From Shewanella zhangzhouensis (GTDB taxonomy: Bacteria > Pseudomonadota > Gammaproteobacteria > Enterobacterales > Shewanellaceae): a stretch of DNA of 64,000 bases. Shown here piece by piece: positions 7,877 to 16,773 of this stretch. The notes beneath the pieces are model-generated. The model made no database searches and had not been told where the DNA came from. It saw only the letters and a list, made by a program, of their open reading frames with translations. The translations under genes and the position numbers were made by a program. The first letter of the stretch is position 1. Each line of letters begins with the position of its first letter. The stretch lies in assembly GCF_019457615.1 (NCBI RefSeq), contig NZ_CP080414.1:928501-992500 (forward strand), given 5' to 3'.

Positions 7877-9595
7877 ATGATTGCAGAAAACATGAATTTG
7901 TTGTTTTTGGTCGGCGCCTTGCTGGTGGGGCTCAGTGTGGTGTTAAGCCCCCTGTCTTCCCGACTGGGTGTACCCATATTGCTGGTATTCCTGGGAGTGG
8001 GGATCCTCGCCGGTGAGGATGGTCCCGGCGGCATACAATTCAACGATTACTCCACGGCCTACCTGGTCAGTAATCTGGCGCTGGCGGTTATCCTGCTGGA
8101 TGGTGGTCTCAGAACCAAGATGAGCAGCTTCCGGCTGGCGCTCTGGCCTTCGCTTTCCCTGGCGACACTTGGCGTGGCCATTACCACGGTGTTGACCGGC
8201 TTGCTGGCCGCCTGGCTGTTCGACCTTAATTTGCTGATGGGGCTTCTGATTGGTGCCATCGTTGGCAGTACCGATGCGGCCGCGGTGTTTTCGCTGCTCA
8301 AGGGCCGGGCGCTGAACGAGCGCGTGGGCTCGACCCTCGAAATTGAATCGGGCAGTAACGATCCCATGGCCGTGTTTCTCACCGTCAGCCTGATTGCCAT
8401 GATAGCCGCCGGCGGCGACTTTGATGGTCCCGGGCTGATGCGCGACCTGGCGCTTCAGGCCGGTATGGGAATGGCCGCCGGTTTTGGTGGAGGGTACCTG
8501 ATATGGCATCTTGTCAATCGTAGCGTGCTGGCAGATGGACTTTACCCCATTCTGGTGCTGGCAGGCGGTCTGCTGCTGTTTGCCCTGTCCAGTTTGCTCG
8601 GTGGCAGCGGTATCCTGTCTATCTATCTCTATGGTCTGTTCCTTGGCAATCGCGGCATGCGCGGAAAGCACAGTACGCTCGCTGTGATGGACGGCCTGAC
8701 CTGGCTGGCGCAGATTGGCATGTTCCTGGTGCTGGGGCTGCTGCTGACGCCGTCATCGCTGCTCGAGGTCCTGGTACCCGGACTGGTGCTGGCGCTGGGG
8801 ATGATTTTTATCGCCCGGCCGCTGGCCGTGTGGGTAAGCCTGGCGCCCTTCAAGCGTTTTGTGGCAAGGGAGCGCTGGTTTATCAGTTGGGTGGGCCTGA
8901 GGGGCGCAGTGCCCATTATCCTGGCGGTGTTCCCCATGATGGCCGGCTTGCCCAATGCCGAGCTCTATTTCAACCTGGCCTTTTGTGTGGTACTGGTCTC
9001 TTTGCTGCTCCAGGGCTCAACTTTGCCCTTGGCGATGAAGCTCGCCAGAGTCAGTTTGCCGCCCAAGCCTGAGCCCATCAGCCGCGCGGGAGTCGACATC
9101 TTTCCTGCCAGTGAATGGGAAATTTTTGTCTATCGTCTCAAGCCCAATAAGTGGTGTGTGGGCGAGCCATTAAGGCGTTTGTCGATGCCGGAAGGCACCC
9201 GCATTGCGGCGTTGTTCCGGGGGAACAATTTGCTGCACCCTTCGGGCAGTACCGAGCTTGCTGCCGACGATGTGCTGTGCGTGCTCGGTCAGGCCAAAGA
9301 CTTGCCTGCCCTCAGTCAGCTCTTCAGTGAGGCGCCGGAAAACCCGTCCATGGCAGGCTTTTTCGGTGACTTTATGTTGGCTACCTCGGTACGTCTTGCG
9401 GATTTGGCGCCGCTTTATGGTTTTAACCTGCATGAAGACGAGGTGGGGCTGACACTGGAAGACCTGATGCATCAAAAGCTTGGCCGCAACCCGGTAGAGG
9501 GTGACAGCTTTGAGTGGCAGGGCTGTGATTGGGTGGTGCGCACCATGGAAGGGGATTGTCCAACCTGCCTTGGTTTGAAGCTCAAGGCAGGTTGA
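7877..9595 (+). CDS. nhaP2: NhaP2-type K+/H+ antiporter (CPA1 family)
   Basis: Predicted 572-residue inner-membrane cation/proton antiporter close in length and wording to E. coli CvrA/NhaP2 (578 residues). The transporter core (about residues 1-395) has many hydrophobic helices and the family motifs GAIVGSTDAAAVFSLL and ESGSNDPMAVFLT. The aspartates in these motifs are expected to carry the transported ions. The C-terminal cytoplasmic part has a TrkA-C-like segment (about 405-480) and a CorC/HlyC-like end. Family members expel K+ and help maintain cell volume and pH. A strong ribosome site (AGGGAGG, six bases before the ATG) fixes the start. It is transcribed divergently from norB as a single gene. 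Confidence 0.93.
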   Translation: MIAENMNLLFLVGALLVGLSVVLSPLSSRLGVPILLVFLGVGILAGEDGPGGIQFNDYSTAYLVSNLALAVILLDGGLRTKMSSFRLALWPSLSLATLGVAITTVLTGLLAAWLFDLNLLMGLLIGAIVGSTDAAAVFSLLKGRALNERVGSTLEIESGSNDPMAVFLTVSLIAMIAAGGDFDGPGLMRDLALQAGMGMAAGFGGGYLIWHLVNRSVLADGLYPILVLAGGLLLFALSSLLGGSGILSIYLYGLFLGNRGMRGKHSTLAVMDGLTWLAQIGMFLVLGLLLTPSSLLEVLVPGLVLALGMIFIARPLAVWVSLAPFKRFVARERWFISWVGLRGAVPIILAVFPMMAGLPNAELYFNLAFCVVLVSLLLQGSTLPLAMKLARVSLPPKPEPISRAGVDIFPASEWEIFVYRLKPNKWCVGEPLRRLSMPEGTRIAALFRGNNLLHPSGSTELAADDVLCVLGQAKDLPALSQLFSEAPENPSMAGFFGDFMLATSVRLADLAPLYGFNLHEDEVGLTLEDLMHQKLGRNPVEGDSFEWQGCDWVVRTMEGDCPTCLGLKLKAG

Positions 9596-9628
9596 GGTGC
9601 TGGTATCTGATGCGAATTCGAGACGATG

Positions 9629-10576
9629 TTACTTGTAGAGTGAAGGCGCGTCCTGTTCCGGGCGCGTCTTGAAGCGGCGATGCAGCCACATGTATTGCGG
9701 CAGATTGCGGGAAATCAGCGACTCCACCACCTGATTGCCACGAATGGCGTCGGCGGTTTCGTCTTCACCGGGGAAGTCTTCCAGCGGCGGCAAAATCTCA
9801 ATGCTGTAGCCCTTGTCATCAGCGTCCCGCTCCACAAAAAACGGCAGAACCCTGGCTTTGCCCAGCTTGGCCAGGGTGGTGGCTCCCGTGATGGTGGCGG
9901 CATCGGGCACCGCAAAGAAGGGAATAAATACAGCGGAAGAGCGGCCAAAATCCTGATCGGCCGTGTACCAGATCACTTCGGCATTCCGTAAGCAGCGCAC
10001 CATCTGACGCAAATCGCGCTTGGGCACCAGGGCCTTGTTGGAACGCAGGCGTCCTTTCACTTGCAGATATTCCATCACCGCATTGTTGTGGGGGCGGTAA
10101 ACACCCACGCCGGGCTGAAACTGACCAAAAATCCGCGCGCCCATTTCCAACGGCAAACAATGTACCGCAAACAGGATAACGCCCTGACCCGCGGCAACGG
10201 TTTGCTCAACATGTTCGGCCCCCTTGATGCGCATATGCTGCTGTATGCGCTCATCGCTCCACCACCAGGCGCAAATGGTATCGAACACGGCTTTGCCGGT
10301 TTCTTCGAAGTTGCGTTTGAACAGGGCGTCGCGCTCGGCGTCGCTCATGTCGGGGAAGCAAAGTTCCAGATTACGTCTGGCGGTATTACTGCGACTGCCA
10401 GCCAATATCCTTACCAGTCGGCCAAGTCCTTTACCCAGGGACATCTGCCAATGCAGGGGCAGAAGCGACAAGGCGCGCATCAATCCTACACCCAGCCATA
10501 ACAGCCAGTACTTGGGGTGATACAGGTGATTGGAAAATTGGGCACTTTCTACCACTTGGGGCTCGCTCTGTTGCAA
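9629..10576 (-). CDS. Lipid A late acyltransferase (LpxL/LpxM/LpxP family)
   Basis: Predicted 315-residue inner-membrane enzyme that adds a secondary acyl chain to Kdo-lipid A. The acyltransferase motif HX4(D/E) is present as HCLPLE (H139, E144). Other family text includes HPKYWLLWLGVGLM, RRNLELCFPDMS, GVYRPHNNAVMEYLQ, RLRSNKALV and the closing QYMWLHRRFKTRP. The sequence is closer to LpxL than to LpxM, but paralogue assignment from reading alone is uncertain. The start is a TTG at 10576. The frame is closed by a TAG a few codons upstream, there is no ATG before the conserved part, and the ribosome site is weak. It is divergent from hldE, which makes lipopolysaccharide inner-core heptose, so the pair serves outer-membrane assembly. 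Confidence 0.9.
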   Translation of the reverse strand: MQQSEPQVVESAQFSNHLYHPKYWLLWLGVGLMRALSLLPLHWQMSLGKGLGRLVRILAGSRSNTARRNLELCFPDMSDAERDALFKRNFEETGKAVFDTICAWWWSDERIQQHMRIKGAEHVEQTVAAGQGVILFAVHCLPLEMGARIFGQFQPGVGVYRPHNNAVMEYLQVKGRLRSNKALVPKRDLRQMVRCLRNAEVIWYTADQDFGRSSAVFIPFFAVPDAATITGATTLAKLGKARVLPFFVERDADDKGYSIEILPPLEDFPGEDETADAIRGNQVVESLISRNLPQYMWLHRRFKTRPEQDAPSLYK

Positions 10577-10670
10577 AAATTCGTGCTTATTCTAACGCAA
10601 AACATGCGCAACAGCGGGAGAAAATTGGGTACAATCCGCTTTTAGTTTCGGCAAATTCAATGTGAGTACT

Positions 10671-12101
10671 ATGAAGGTTACGCTGCCAGCTTTTGAGAAG
10701 GCCCGGGTTTTGGTTGTTGGGGATGTGATGTTGGACCGCTATTGGGTGGGACCGACCGGACGCATCTCCCCCGAAGCCCCAGTGCCCGTGGTGCGCATCA
10801 ATCAGATTGAAGACAGGCCAGGCGGCGCCGCCAACGTGGCGCTGAACATTGCCGCCCTCGGTGGCAAGGTGCAGTTGTCAGGCCTGGTGGGACAGGATGA
10901 TACCGCAGATGCCCTGACCCGCGGCGTGCAGGCCCTTGGCGTTGAACCCCATTGGCTGGTGGTGGAAGATAAGCCCACCATCACCAAGCTCAGGGTATTG
11001 TCCCGCAATCAGCAGCTCATCCGACTCGACTTTGAAGAAGCCTTTGATAAGCAAAGCAGTGATGCCTTGCTGACTAGGGCCGAAGCGCGCCTCGATGATG
11101 TGGATGTGGTTATCCTGTCAGACTATGCCAAGGGCGCCGTGGGTGAACCCGCCGACTTTATTGCCAGAGCCCGTGCCAAAGGGGTCAAGGTACTGGTAGA
11201 CCCAAAGGGCAGTGACTTTGCCCGCTACCGGGGCGCAACCCTGCTGACTCCGAACATGAGTGAATTTGAAGCCGTGGTGGGGGCTGTAACCAGCGAAGCG
11301 GATTTGGTTGAAAAGGCCCAAAAGCTGCTTCAGGACCTGGCATTGGATGCGCTCTTGGTGACACGCTCTGAAAAGGGTATGACCCTGATTACGCCCAAGG
11401 CTCCCGAGCTGCATATCCCCACCGTAGCCCGTGAGGTATACGACGTCACAGGTGCCGGTGATACCGTGATTTCGGCCTTGGCCACGGCCCTTGCCGCCGG
11501 TGCTGAGCTGCCTCAGGCCTGTGCCATCGCCAACACCGCCGCCGGTGTGGTAGTCGGCAAGCTGGGCACATCCACCGTCAGCCGTATTGAGCTGATTGAA
11601 GCCCTGAAATCCCATCAGGGCGAGTCAGGAATTGGTGTCGTGAGTGAAGATCAGCTGGTGTATGCCCTTGAGCAGGCCAAGCTTCGCGGCGAGCGGGTAG
11701 TGATGACTAACGGCTGCTTCGATATTCTCCACGCAGGTCATGTGAGTTATCTCGCCCAGGCCAAGGCCCTTGGCGATCGCCTGATTGTGGCCGTGAATGA
11801 TGATGACTCGGTGCGCCGTTTGAAAGGCGATGGCCGTCCGGTGAACTCAGTCGACAGACGCATGGCGGTACTCGCCGGGCTTGCCTCGGTGGACTGGGTG
11901 GTGCCCTTCAGTGAAGACACGCCCCAGCGGGTTATCGCCAGACTCCTGCCAGACCTCCTGGTAAAGGGCGGCGACTATAAGGTGGAAGACATTGCCGGTG
12001 GCGCCGAGGTGATTGCCAATGGCGGCCAGGTGAAGGTGCTTGGCTTTGAAGATGGTGTGTCGACCACAGCCATCATTCAGAACATCATGAGCCGCCACTG
12101 A
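10671..12101 (+). CDS. hldE: HldE, bifunctional heptose-7-phosphate kinase / heptose-1-phosphate adenylyltransferase
   Basis: Predicted 476-residue cytoplasmic enzyme with two fused steps of ADP-heptose synthesis for the lipopolysaccharide inner core. The N-terminal PfkB-type kinase (about residues 1-318) has the substrate motif GGAANVALNIAALGG and the catalytic DVTGAGDTV. The C-terminal nucleotidyltransferase (about 343-476) has TNGCFDILHAGHVSYL with the HxGH signature. Length and wording match E. coli HldE throughout. The start at MKVTLPAFE is taken from that similarity; GTGAG lies five bases upstream. Its TGA stop overlaps the ATG of the next gene, so the two are coupled. Confidence 0.97.
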   Translation: MKVTLPAFEKARVLVVGDVMLDRYWVGPTGRISPEAPVPVVRINQIEDRPGGAANVALNIAALGGKVQLSGLVGQDDTADALTRGVQALGVEPHWLVVEDKPTITKLRVLSRNQQLIRLDFEEAFDKQSSDALLTRAEARLDDVDVVILSDYAKGAVGEPADFIARARAKGVKVLVDPKGSDFARYRGATLLTPNMSEFEAVVGAVTSEADLVEKAQKLLQDLALDALLVTRSEKGMTLITPKAPELHIPTVAREVYDVTGAGDTVISALATALAAGAELPQACAIANTAAGVVVGKLGTSTVSRIELIEALKSHQGESGIGVVSEDQLVYALEQAKLRGERVVMTNGCFDILHAGHVSYLAQAKALGDRLIVAVNDDDSVRRLKGDGRPVNSVDRRMAVLAGLASVDWVVPFSEDTPQRVIARLLPDLLVKGGDYKVEDIAGGAEVIANGGQVKVLGFEDGVSTTAIIQNIMSRH

Positions 12102-12982
12102 TGCGGTGGCGACTGGCACTGAATCTGCTGCTGTTGATGGCCTGTAGTGGCCTTAATGCGGCGCAGTTCAGTGGCAGTCTACACAACCCTAAACAGGTCA
12201 TTGTGGCGGGGAAGGAGGTGATTCTCTGTGAGCTCGCCGGAATACCTTCCTGCCTTGCCAGCCTGCCGCAAGAGGTGACGGCGCAATTACCCGCGGATAT
12301 CCCGGCACTTTTGGGGTATCGCGCCGCGCTGGTGACGCCGGTTTCTCACCCAGCGATAGCCGGGGTGATAGTGATGGCACCTGAGCGCACCCCAAGTCGC
12401 GAGAGTGCCATAGTCTCAGGGGCTCTGCTGGAGCTGCCGTTGGCAGAACAATTCACCTTAACCCTATGGCACGAGATTGGCCATTTGGAGGTCAGAGCCC
12501 TGCAAGGCTCTGTGCTGCCGGACATCCTCAGCGTGCGTGAGCAGGAATGGCTGGCCGATGCCTACCTTTATTGGCGGGTTGCCAAAGAGAAAGGCAGTCT
12601 CACTCTGGCCTGGCAGCAGTTTCATCGCCGTAATCTGCAGGCTATCAATGACGTTAACCAGTTGTCCCATTGGAGCTCTCTTTACTTACTCCCGCTACTT
12701 AACAGGTATGATGCCAAAGAACTGGCGTTATTCGCTGAATTTGGTGCTTTTTGCCAGGATTTTTACCCAAGCCTTCCCCAGTGGTCTGACGAAGAGCTGC
12801 AGGAGTTTGCCAGCCTTTTGCATAATCTTTTTCAATCTGGTAACACCCGGAATATGCCCCATTATATGTACTGGCGAAAACCGCAATTACGCCCCGTATT
12901 GGCGCCCACCCTCGGTTTGCTGATGGGGCCAAACAACGCCCATCAATGGCTCAGCAGACAGCATATGTTAATCAAGGGTTAG
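12101..12982 (+). CDS. Exported putative zinc metalloprotease (HExxH), unknown family
   Basis: I do not recognise this 293-residue protein. It has an N-terminal signal peptide ending in LLLMACSG, which could be a lipoprotein signal, though methionine at -2 is not ideal. A zinc motif HEIGH (H124, E125, H128) is followed 20 residues later by EWLAD (E149, D153), spaced as in gluzincin-type metalloproteases where the second glutamate is the third ligand. The sequence around them is hydrophobic, LTLWHEIGH. It starts inside the hldE stop codon (TGATG), so it is translationally coupled to a lipopolysaccharide gene. Location is probably periplasmic or membrane-anchored. Function is unknown; protease activity is inferred from the motif only. 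Confidence 0.75.
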   Translation: MRWRLALNLLLLMACSGLNAAQFSGSLHNPKQVIVAGKEVILCELAGIPSCLASLPQEVTAQLPADIPALLGYRAALVTPVSHPAIAGVIVMAPERTPSRESAIVSGALLELPLAEQFTLTLWHEIGHLEVRALQGSVLPDILSVREQEWLADAYLYWRVAKEKGSLTLAWQQFHRRNLQAINDVNQLSHWSSLYLLPLLNRYDAKELALFAEFGAFCQDFYPSLPQWSDEELQEFASLLHNLFQSGNTRNMPHYMYWRKPQLRPVLAPTLGLLMGPNNAHQWLSRQHMLIKG

Positions 12983-13126
12983 CGATTTGGCATGGTGTTC
13001 GGTTTTTAGCTGAACACTGGCTGAACGAAAGTCAGATACTCTTATGAATGCCATTTTTCTGGCAGTAATCCCTCTAATGCTTTGGTAAGCTCTGCGCAAC
13101 AAATATAACAACGGGGGATACATTTC

Positions 13127-13615
13127 ATGGCGAAACGTTCCAAGGTGCAGACTGAGCAGACCATTAACCAGATCATGGATGAGGCGCTCAAGCAAATCCT
13201 GAGTATTGGTTTCGACGCTATGTCATACACAACGCTGTCAGAAGCGACCGGGATCAGCCGGACTGGTATCAGCCACCACTTCCCGAAGAAAACGGACTTT
13301 TTGGTACGTCTGGATGCACGTATTGGCCGCCTGTTTATGGCAGCCCTGGACTTTTCCAGCGTTGAAGCGCTGGAGCGCAGCTGGATGCAGGCGATGCGCG
13401 AGTCCCACTATCGGGCCGTACTGAAACTCTTCTTCAGTCTTTGTGGTTCAGCTGAGCGTGATGTGACACAGTTTCGTGCCATCAGTGGCGCCCGTGAAAG
13501 CGCCATGCTGGAGCTGGGCACTCAGGGCGAACGGACCATCAACCAATTGCTGGGCCGTGCGGCTGTTATGCTGATTGCAGAATCCGATACCGCTGTGGCA
13601 AGTCAGGCCGCTTGA
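13127..13615 (+). CDS. TetR family transcriptional regulator
   Basis: Predicted 162-residue regulator, short for the family. The N-terminal helix-turn-helix (about residues 12-58) has the TetR pattern AMSYTTLSEATGISRTGISHHFPKKTDFL. The remaining 100 residues would form the ligand and dimer domain and are shorter than the usual 130-150. A purine-rich GGGGGA lies about nine bases before the ATG. It is a single gene followed by a terminator, and the neighbours do not suggest a target. Ligand unknown. Confidence 0.85.
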   Translation: MAKRSKVQTEQTINQIMDEALKQILSIGFDAMSYTTLSEATGISRTGISHHFPKKTDFLVRLDARIGRLFMAALDFSSVEALERSWMQAMRESHYRAVLKLFFSLCGSAERDVTQFRAISGARESAMLELGTQGERTINQLLGRAAVMLIAESDTAVASQAA

Positions 13616-13651
13616 ACGCCCAACAAGCAATAGCGGTAATAGCAGTATAAG

Positions 13652-13675
13652 AAAAGGAGCCTTAAGGCTCCTTTT
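13652..13675. terminator. Bidirectional rho-independent terminator
   Basis: The stem AAAAGGAGCC / GGCTCCTTTT with a four-base loop lies between the convergent TetR gene and the small minus-strand gene. Confidence 0.88.
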
Positions 13676-13677
13676 CG

Positions 13678-13944
13678 CTATTGGCGCAGTTGTATGTCCG
13701 GGGCGAAGTCGATATCCCCCCAGCTATTTATGGTTGCAAGTCTTGCATCCTGGCGGGTGATGGCCAAAGGCTGGCTCTGTTGTCCGCGGACAAAGAGTAA
13801 CTGATAGCCAAGTTTCGCCAGCGTATAAAATGCAAACCTCTGTGCAGTGGTGAGTTTGTTCCAGTGATCCAGATTACTGGGACTACCATGCCGCCGGTCA
13901 GCTTTCTCCCTGTGGCCTTCTTGGTGGGTGCTTTCATGGGTCAT
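13678..13944 (-). CDS. Small conserved-type hypothetical protein
   Basis: Predicted 88-residue soluble protein with no recognised domain. The N-terminal third is polar and rich in His, Glu and Arg. The rest, from LTTAQRFAFYTLAKLGYQLL to LATINSWGDIDF, looks folded and conserved in style. A strong Shine-Dalgarno GGAGG sits six bases before the ATG, and the stop lies next to a terminator. Both argue for a real gene despite the small size. Confidence 0.68.
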   Translation of the reverse strand: MTHESTHQEGHREKADRRHGSPSNLDHWNKLTTAQRFAFYTLAKLGYQLLFVRGQQSQPLAITRQDARLATINSWGDIDFAPDIQLRQ

Positions 13945-14221
13945 GTCACGCCTCCAACGTGTGCCGTCACTGCCTTAGCAGTACTTTAGTTATACGCCAA
14001 CGACGGATAATCACAATAGCCTGATTTTCCCATTTATGCATATTGTGTGTCGGTAATGGGTATGGTTTGGCGTTGGATGCACAGGCGTTAAGCCGCCGGA
14101 CCCTTAAATGGATTTTTTGATCTTGGCACTGGTTTACAGTGGCCTCGGCGCGTATCCTTGGACTCTTTTCACCCCCTTCATTAAATCGTTAATGAAATCC
14201 AAGGATTAGGAGTACCTTGAT

Positions 14222-14839
14222 ATGGATATCGAAAGTCAGAGCCCTGTGGCTGTAGCGCCGGGCGTTCAGGCCCACGCCGACACCCCGCGACATTCGCTGC
14301 GACTGGACAATCAGGAACTGGTGAAAACCAGTTTTTGGATAAGCCAGGTCTTTATGATTATCGCCACAGTGGCGGGCGTCTATCTGGCCGCGAAAGAAGG
14401 CTTATCCCAGGCCATCGCGTTTGATTCGCTGATGAGTCAGCAAAATAACTATCACCTGCGCCACGCCCTTTATGATGAGCTGGCCGACAACGTGCAAATT
14501 CTGACGGCGTATGCGGATAAGATAGAAAAAGAGCGCCCCTTCGATATCAAGCGGCACCATCCCGCAGTGGCCACCTTCGTGTGGGAAAACATGCGCTACT
14601 CTCAAAGCACCCTGGAAACCCCATCGGAAATTCTCTCGGCCTCCCGGCGCTTTCATAGCCAGTCGGCGGATATTATCGACAAGCTGGAATCCAAGTTCTA
14701 TGGGCCCACCTATGGCGTAAAAGAGCTGCGGGTGGTGATAGCGTCCATGGAACAGCACACCTTGCCAGCACTGAAAATCAATTATGAGGCGCTCGGTGAA
14801 TCGCTGCGCCAGGCTGGGGTATTGGAGGCGTTGAAATGA
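14222..14839 (+). CDS. Single-pass membrane protein of unknown function
   Basis: Predicted 205-residue protein that I do not recognise. A polar N-terminus of about 37 residues is followed by one membrane helix (about 39-57, ISQVFMIIATVAGVYLAA). A mostly helical, charged domain of about 145 residues follows. No catalytic motif is visible. AGGAG lies about nine bases upstream of the ATG. The last codons overlap the start of the zinc-ribbon/rhomboid gene by four bases (ATGA), so the two proteins are made together. It could be a partner or substrate of that intramembrane protease; this is inference from the overlap alone. Confidence 0.78.
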   Translation: MDIESQSPVAVAPGVQAHADTPRHSLRLDNQELVKTSFWISQVFMIIATVAGVYLAAKEGLSQAIAFDSLMSQQNNYHLRHALYDELADNVQILTAYADKIEKERPFDIKRHHPAVATFVWENMRYSQSTLETPSEILSASRRFHSQSADIIDKLESKFYGPTYGVKELRVVIASMEQHTLPALKINYEALGESLRQAGVLEALK

Positions 14840-15924
14840 ACAAGCAATTAACCTGTCCCGGCTGTCAGCATCAAAGTTTCAGGGTGTTTGAATTTCACGG
14901 TGAGCAGGTGGACACCTGTCAAAAGTGTGCCGGTCTCTGGTTTGAATATGGTGAGTTGGACCGGGCCCTGTCAACGGCCGACAACGGCGATGATGCCGTA
15001 GTGCTTGAGCAGTCCATGGGGGCGCATCTGGGGCGCTCGGAGCGTCGCTGTCACGGCTGTGACTGCACTTTGGAGCGCTACCACCTGATGCAGGAGTTTG
15101 AAATCGAAGTAGACGTATGCCCTTCCTGCCGCGGTGTCTGGCTCGACAAGCATGAGTGCGACAAGGTGGTGCAGTCTCCCCGGGTGCGTCAGGCGCTGGC
15201 AGAGCTTGACGGCAAAATCAGTGTCAAAACCTGGCTGTTCCAGTTTTTGTCGCAAATGCCGGTGGAGTTCAATCTCAAGCCTAAAAGCAAGCCCGTGGTG
15301 ACCTGGTGGTTGCTGGGTTTGAATTTGGTGATCTTTGGGGTCTACGGCTTCGACTTGTCGATGATAGATCCCATATTCGAGCAGTTTGCCCTCGTGCCAA
15401 ATCAGGTGATGCACGGCAGCCATGTGTGGACCCTGTTCAGTCATATGTTCCTCCATGGCGACATCATTCACCTCGCGGGCAACATGTACTTCCTCTACGT
15501 GGTGGGGGATAACCTGGAAGATGCCCTTGGCCGGGCACGCTTTTTGGGGCTGTATCTGGTGTGTGGTCTCGCGGCTGCGGCGGCGCAAATCATCTCCGAG
15601 CCAGGCAGCGATATCTACATGGTGGGCGCCAGCGGCGCCATCGCCGGCCTGTTCGGCATGTACCTGCTGTGGTTTCGCTATGCCAGCCTGACCTTTATGT
15701 TCATCGTGTTTCAAAAGAAGGTGTCACCTTTGGTGTTCTTCGGCATTTGGCTCGCGTTTAACATCTTCGGTTTGTACATGGCGGGCGAGGGTGTGGCTTA
15801 CTGGGCCCACATCGGTGGCTTTGTGGCGGGGCTGATTATCGGCAAGCTGATGTATACCAGAGTGATGGCAGCCAACCCCATGCTGGCGCTGATGAACTCA
15901 CCGGAAGTGAGGGTGAGCCGTTAA
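14836..15924 (+). CDS. Rhomboid intramembrane serine protease with two N-terminal zinc ribbons
   Basis: Predicted 362-residue inner-membrane protein. Residues 1-110 hold two TFIIB-type zinc ribbons: C7/C10 with C28/C31, and C72/C75 with C95/C98. Each is followed by the family text LWF.YGELD or VWLDKHECD. Residues 155-350 form a rhomboid with HMFLHGDIIHLAGNMYFL, the nucleophile S266 in GASGAIAG and the partner H325 in AHIGGF. The catalytic dyad is intact, so it should cleave membrane-anchored substrates. The zinc ribbons may recognise substrates or partners. The gene is coupled to the preceding membrane-protein gene. It lacks the short build of rhombosortases, so it is probably not the processor of the GlyGly-CTERM subtilisin in this window. 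Confidence 0.92.
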   Translation: MNKQLTCPGCQHQSFRVFEFHGEQVDTCQKCAGLWFEYGELDRALSTADNGDDAVVLEQSMGAHLGRSERRCHGCDCTLERYHLMQEFEIEVDVCPSCRGVWLDKHECDKVVQSPRVRQALAELDGKISVKTWLFQFLSQMPVEFNLKPKSKPVVTWWLLGLNLVIFGVYGFDLSMIDPIFEQFALVPNQVMHGSHVWTLFSHMFLHGDIIHLAGNMYFLYVVGDNLEDALGRARFLGLYLVCGLAAAAAQIISEPGSDIYMVGASGAIAGLFGMYLLWFRYASLTFMFIVFQKKVSPLVFFGIWLAFNIFGLYMAGEGVAYWAHIGGFVAGLIIGKLMYTRVMAANPMLALMNSPEVRVSR

Positions 15925-15932
15925 ACTCAACG

Positions 15933-15958
15933 AAAAAGGCGCCCAGGGCGCCTTTTTT
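15933..15958 (+). terminator. Rho-independent terminator after the rhomboid gene
   Basis: AAAAAGGCGCC / GGCGCCTTTTTT with a three-base loop lies eight bases beyond the stop codon. Confidence 0.9.
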
Positions 15959-15992
15959 GATGCTCATTTCGCTCGTAGGGCCGTGCAGGATA

Positions 15993-16160
15993 TTAAAAAC
16001 GCCTCGGATTCAGTTCCCAATATTCCCAGCTTTCCAGCCCCTGAGCTTCGGCCAGTGCCATGGCACGGCTGTGCAGGGCCTGCGCTTCATTTATCACGCC
16101 CATGGCTTTTTTGGCTTCGCTCATTTGTGCCAGCCAGTCGGCACTTTGCTCGCCTGTGTT
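15993..16160 (-). pseudogene. Orphan 3' gene fragment or very short gene
   Basis: On the minus strand an open stretch of 55 codons ends at the TAA at 15993-15995. Its text looks like real coding sequence: amphipathic, alanine/glutamate-rich, with the ending ESWEYWELNPRRF. It is opened by an in-frame TAA at 16161-16163, and the first ATG (16124) would give 43 residues with no clear ribosome site. The best reading is the surviving tail of a gene whose upstream part has been lost. A short intact gene is possible. Confidence 0.35.
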
Positions 16161-16274
16161 TTACCCTGAAAGAGTTAGCAGCAAAAGTGAATCATGCTGG
16201 CTTTTTCGCCTTGTAATGGCGGCGCGCAGCCCCCATGTTTTCTGTCATCCAGCCTTCTTTTTGGAGCCATTGTT

Positions 16275-16697
16275 ATGATCCTTGCCTGCCCCCAATGCCA
16301 CGGCCTGAACCGGGTGCCCGACGACCGACTCAGCGACGCCCCCAGTTGTGGTCGCTGTAAATCGCCCTTGTTTACCGGTGCACCGATTGAACTGACCGCT
16401 GCCAACTTCGACGCCCATGCCATCAAATCTGAGCTGCCTCTGGTGGTGGACTTTTGGGCGGCCTGGTGTGGCCCCTGCCAAAGCTTTGCTCCGGTGTTCA
16501 ACGCGGCAGCGGCGGAGATTGAACCCGGTTTTCGCTTCGGCAAGTTAGATACCGAAACCCAGCAGGCTCTGGCGGCGCGGTTCGGCATTCGCTCCATTCC
16601 CACGTTGATGGTTATCAAGGGGGGCAAGATACTGGGGCAACAGGCCGGGGCCATGCCCAAACAGGCCTTTGCCCAGTGGCTGAAGCAGTTTTCTTGA
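16275..16697 (+). CDS. trxC: Thioredoxin 2 (TrxC type) with zinc-binding N-terminus
   Basis: Predicted 140-residue cytoplasmic disulfide reductase. An N-terminal zinc module (C5, C8, C25, C28) precedes a thioredoxin fold with active site WCGPC (C65, C68) and the cis-proline segment RSIPTLMVI. Length and layout match E. coli TrxC (139 residues), which reduces disulfides under oxidative stress. TTGGAG lies about eight bases before the ATG. In-frame ATG codons further upstream (for example 16194) lack a zinc-module-like sequence and are disregarded. It is a single gene with no clear operon partner. Confidence 0.93.
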   Translation: MILACPQCHGLNRVPDDRLSDAPSCGRCKSPLFTGAPIELTAANFDAHAIKSELPLVVDFWAAWCGPCQSFAPVFNAAAAEIEPGFRFGKLDTETQQALAARFGIRSIPTLMVIKGGKILGQQAGAMPKQAFAQWLKQFS

Positions 16698-16773
16698 TAA
16701 ATCAGCCGCTTTGACTTGCCATTGTGCTTCGATAGCCGGAGGATAAACCCAGGTGGCGCGGGGGAGTTGAACT

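Noticed and set aside
14836..15924. Rhomboid gene as the rhombosortase for the GlyGly-CTERM subtilisin
   Set aside because: Rhombosortases are shorter proteins without TFIIB zinc ribbons, and the gene is coupled to a different partner.
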